Source: JAKVBK01 sp022447275 (GTDB taxonomy: Bacteria; Pseudomonadota; Alphaproteobacteria; Rhodobacterales; Rhodobacteraceae). From it: a DNA stretch of 64,000 bases. The stretch covers positions 2,294,001 through 2,358,000 of the forward strand of contig CP138932.1 of NCBI GenBank assembly GCA_047125605.1. The letters run 5' to 3'. Under the pieces are notes generated by a model. That model made no database searches. It saw nothing but the letters and a program-made list of their open reading frames with translations, and had not been told where the DNA came from. A program made the translations under genes and the position numbers. Shown here in pieces: positions 63,807 through 64,000 of the stretch (its first letter is position 1; each line of letters begins with the position of its first letter).

Positions 63807-64000
63807 TCACCGAATAACTGGTGCGCGGTCCAGATTAAGCCCTGCCGCAAGCGCGCCTTCCCAAACGGTTTCAGCGGCGAAATCCGCATGGGCGCTCGGT
63901 GTCCTCTGGAGATTGGGCACTTGCACCACCGTGCAGCCAGCGCGGCGCGCGGCCAGCGCTCCAGTGTCACTGTCTTCAAAGGCAATGCACTGCGCAGGGC
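63807..64000 (-). CDS. HAD-family hydrolase, C-terminal part (partial)
   Basis: About 64 residues of a leftward gene are visible, ending at TGA 63807-63809, with the start beyond the right edge. PAQCIAFEDSDTGALAARRAG is the HAD motif IV region (Asp-Ser-x-x-Gly loop), followed by CTVVQVPNLQ. It resembles beta-phosphoglucomutase or phosphoglycolate phosphatase-like enzymes. Downstream is the NMT1-like ABC operon, after 167 bases. Confidence 0.8.
   Translation of the reverse strand, partial: PAQCIAFEDSDTGALAARRAGCTVVQVPNLQRTPSAHADFAAETVWEGALAAGLNLDRAPVIR

Overview
The window looks like chromosomal DNA of a marine alphaproteobacterium of the Rhodobacterales (Roseobacter group). Supporting signs are the GC-rich sequence, family-typical genes (TIGR02302, DUF6473, DUF1244, DUF2161, twin-transmembrane, PduO-type adenosyltransferase), a malyl-CoA lyase of the ethylmalonyl-CoA type, VPLPA-CTERM-like sorting tails, and a dispersed palindromic intergenic repeat built around AAATACTCC. 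No rRNA, CRISPR, prophage, integrase or transposase was seen.

Layout. 1-5 kb: partial ORF, small membrane protein, pheS, a broken VPLPA-CTERM gene, rplT-rpmI, a small membrane protein and pyk. 5-10 kb: formylglutamate-amidohydrolase-like gene, DUF1244, a small membrane protein, then a leftward D-glutamate operon dgcN-dgcA-dat. 10-16 kb: SH3 protein, parC, lipoprotein, tuf. 16-19 kb: a gene-poor stretch, tRNA-Trp, secE facing the tRNA, DUF5665, an RTX calcium-binding protein, rpsO. 19-24 kb: SGNH hydrolase, pnp, a broken SGNH/VPLPA-CTERM gene and another remnant. 24-33 kb: fused peptide ABC ATPase, polyprenyl diphosphate synthase, DUF2007, tRNA methyltransferase, DUF465, LysR with a divergent 39-residue ORF, phaB-phaA, EAL phosphodiesterase, TlpA. 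33-43 kb: argH-lptM-DUF2834-lysA-TIGR02302, MJ0042 zinc-ribbon protein, ftsE-ftsX-plsC. 43-52 kb: malyl-CoA lyase, DUF2161, accA, SDR, twin-TM plus adenosyltransferase, etfB-etfA, DUF6473, 3-hydroxybutyryl-CoA dehydrogenase. 52-56 kb: a FrcBCA-like sugar ABC operon. 56-60 kb: tetrapyrrole genes hemC<->hemE and hemF with an MFS exporter. 60-64 kb: two small genes, the SRP RNA, a ThiXYZ/SsuABC-type ABC operon and a partial HAD hydrolase.

How it works together. Most genes are housekeeping or central carbon functions: acetyl-CoA, PHB and fatty-acid metabolism (phaAB, accA, etfBA, hbd, mcl), lysine and arginine synthesis, cell division, translation and haem synthesis. The most informative non-coding signals are two 18-bp TGTC-N10-GACA palindromes, one between hemC and hemE and one upstream of hemF. 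They match the CrtJ/PpsR operator and suggest photosynthesis-type control of tetrapyrrole synthesis. Palindromes of the TTAGCGCTAA type lie upstream of pyk and of the sugar ABC operon and suggest a LacI-family carbon regulator.

I did not find a convincing wholly new multi-gene system. The strongest leads are the PpsR-like sites, the split secE neighbourhood, decay of both VPLPA-CTERM genes, the D-glutamate operon with its aminotransferase, and the 39-residue ORF divergent from a LysR gene.
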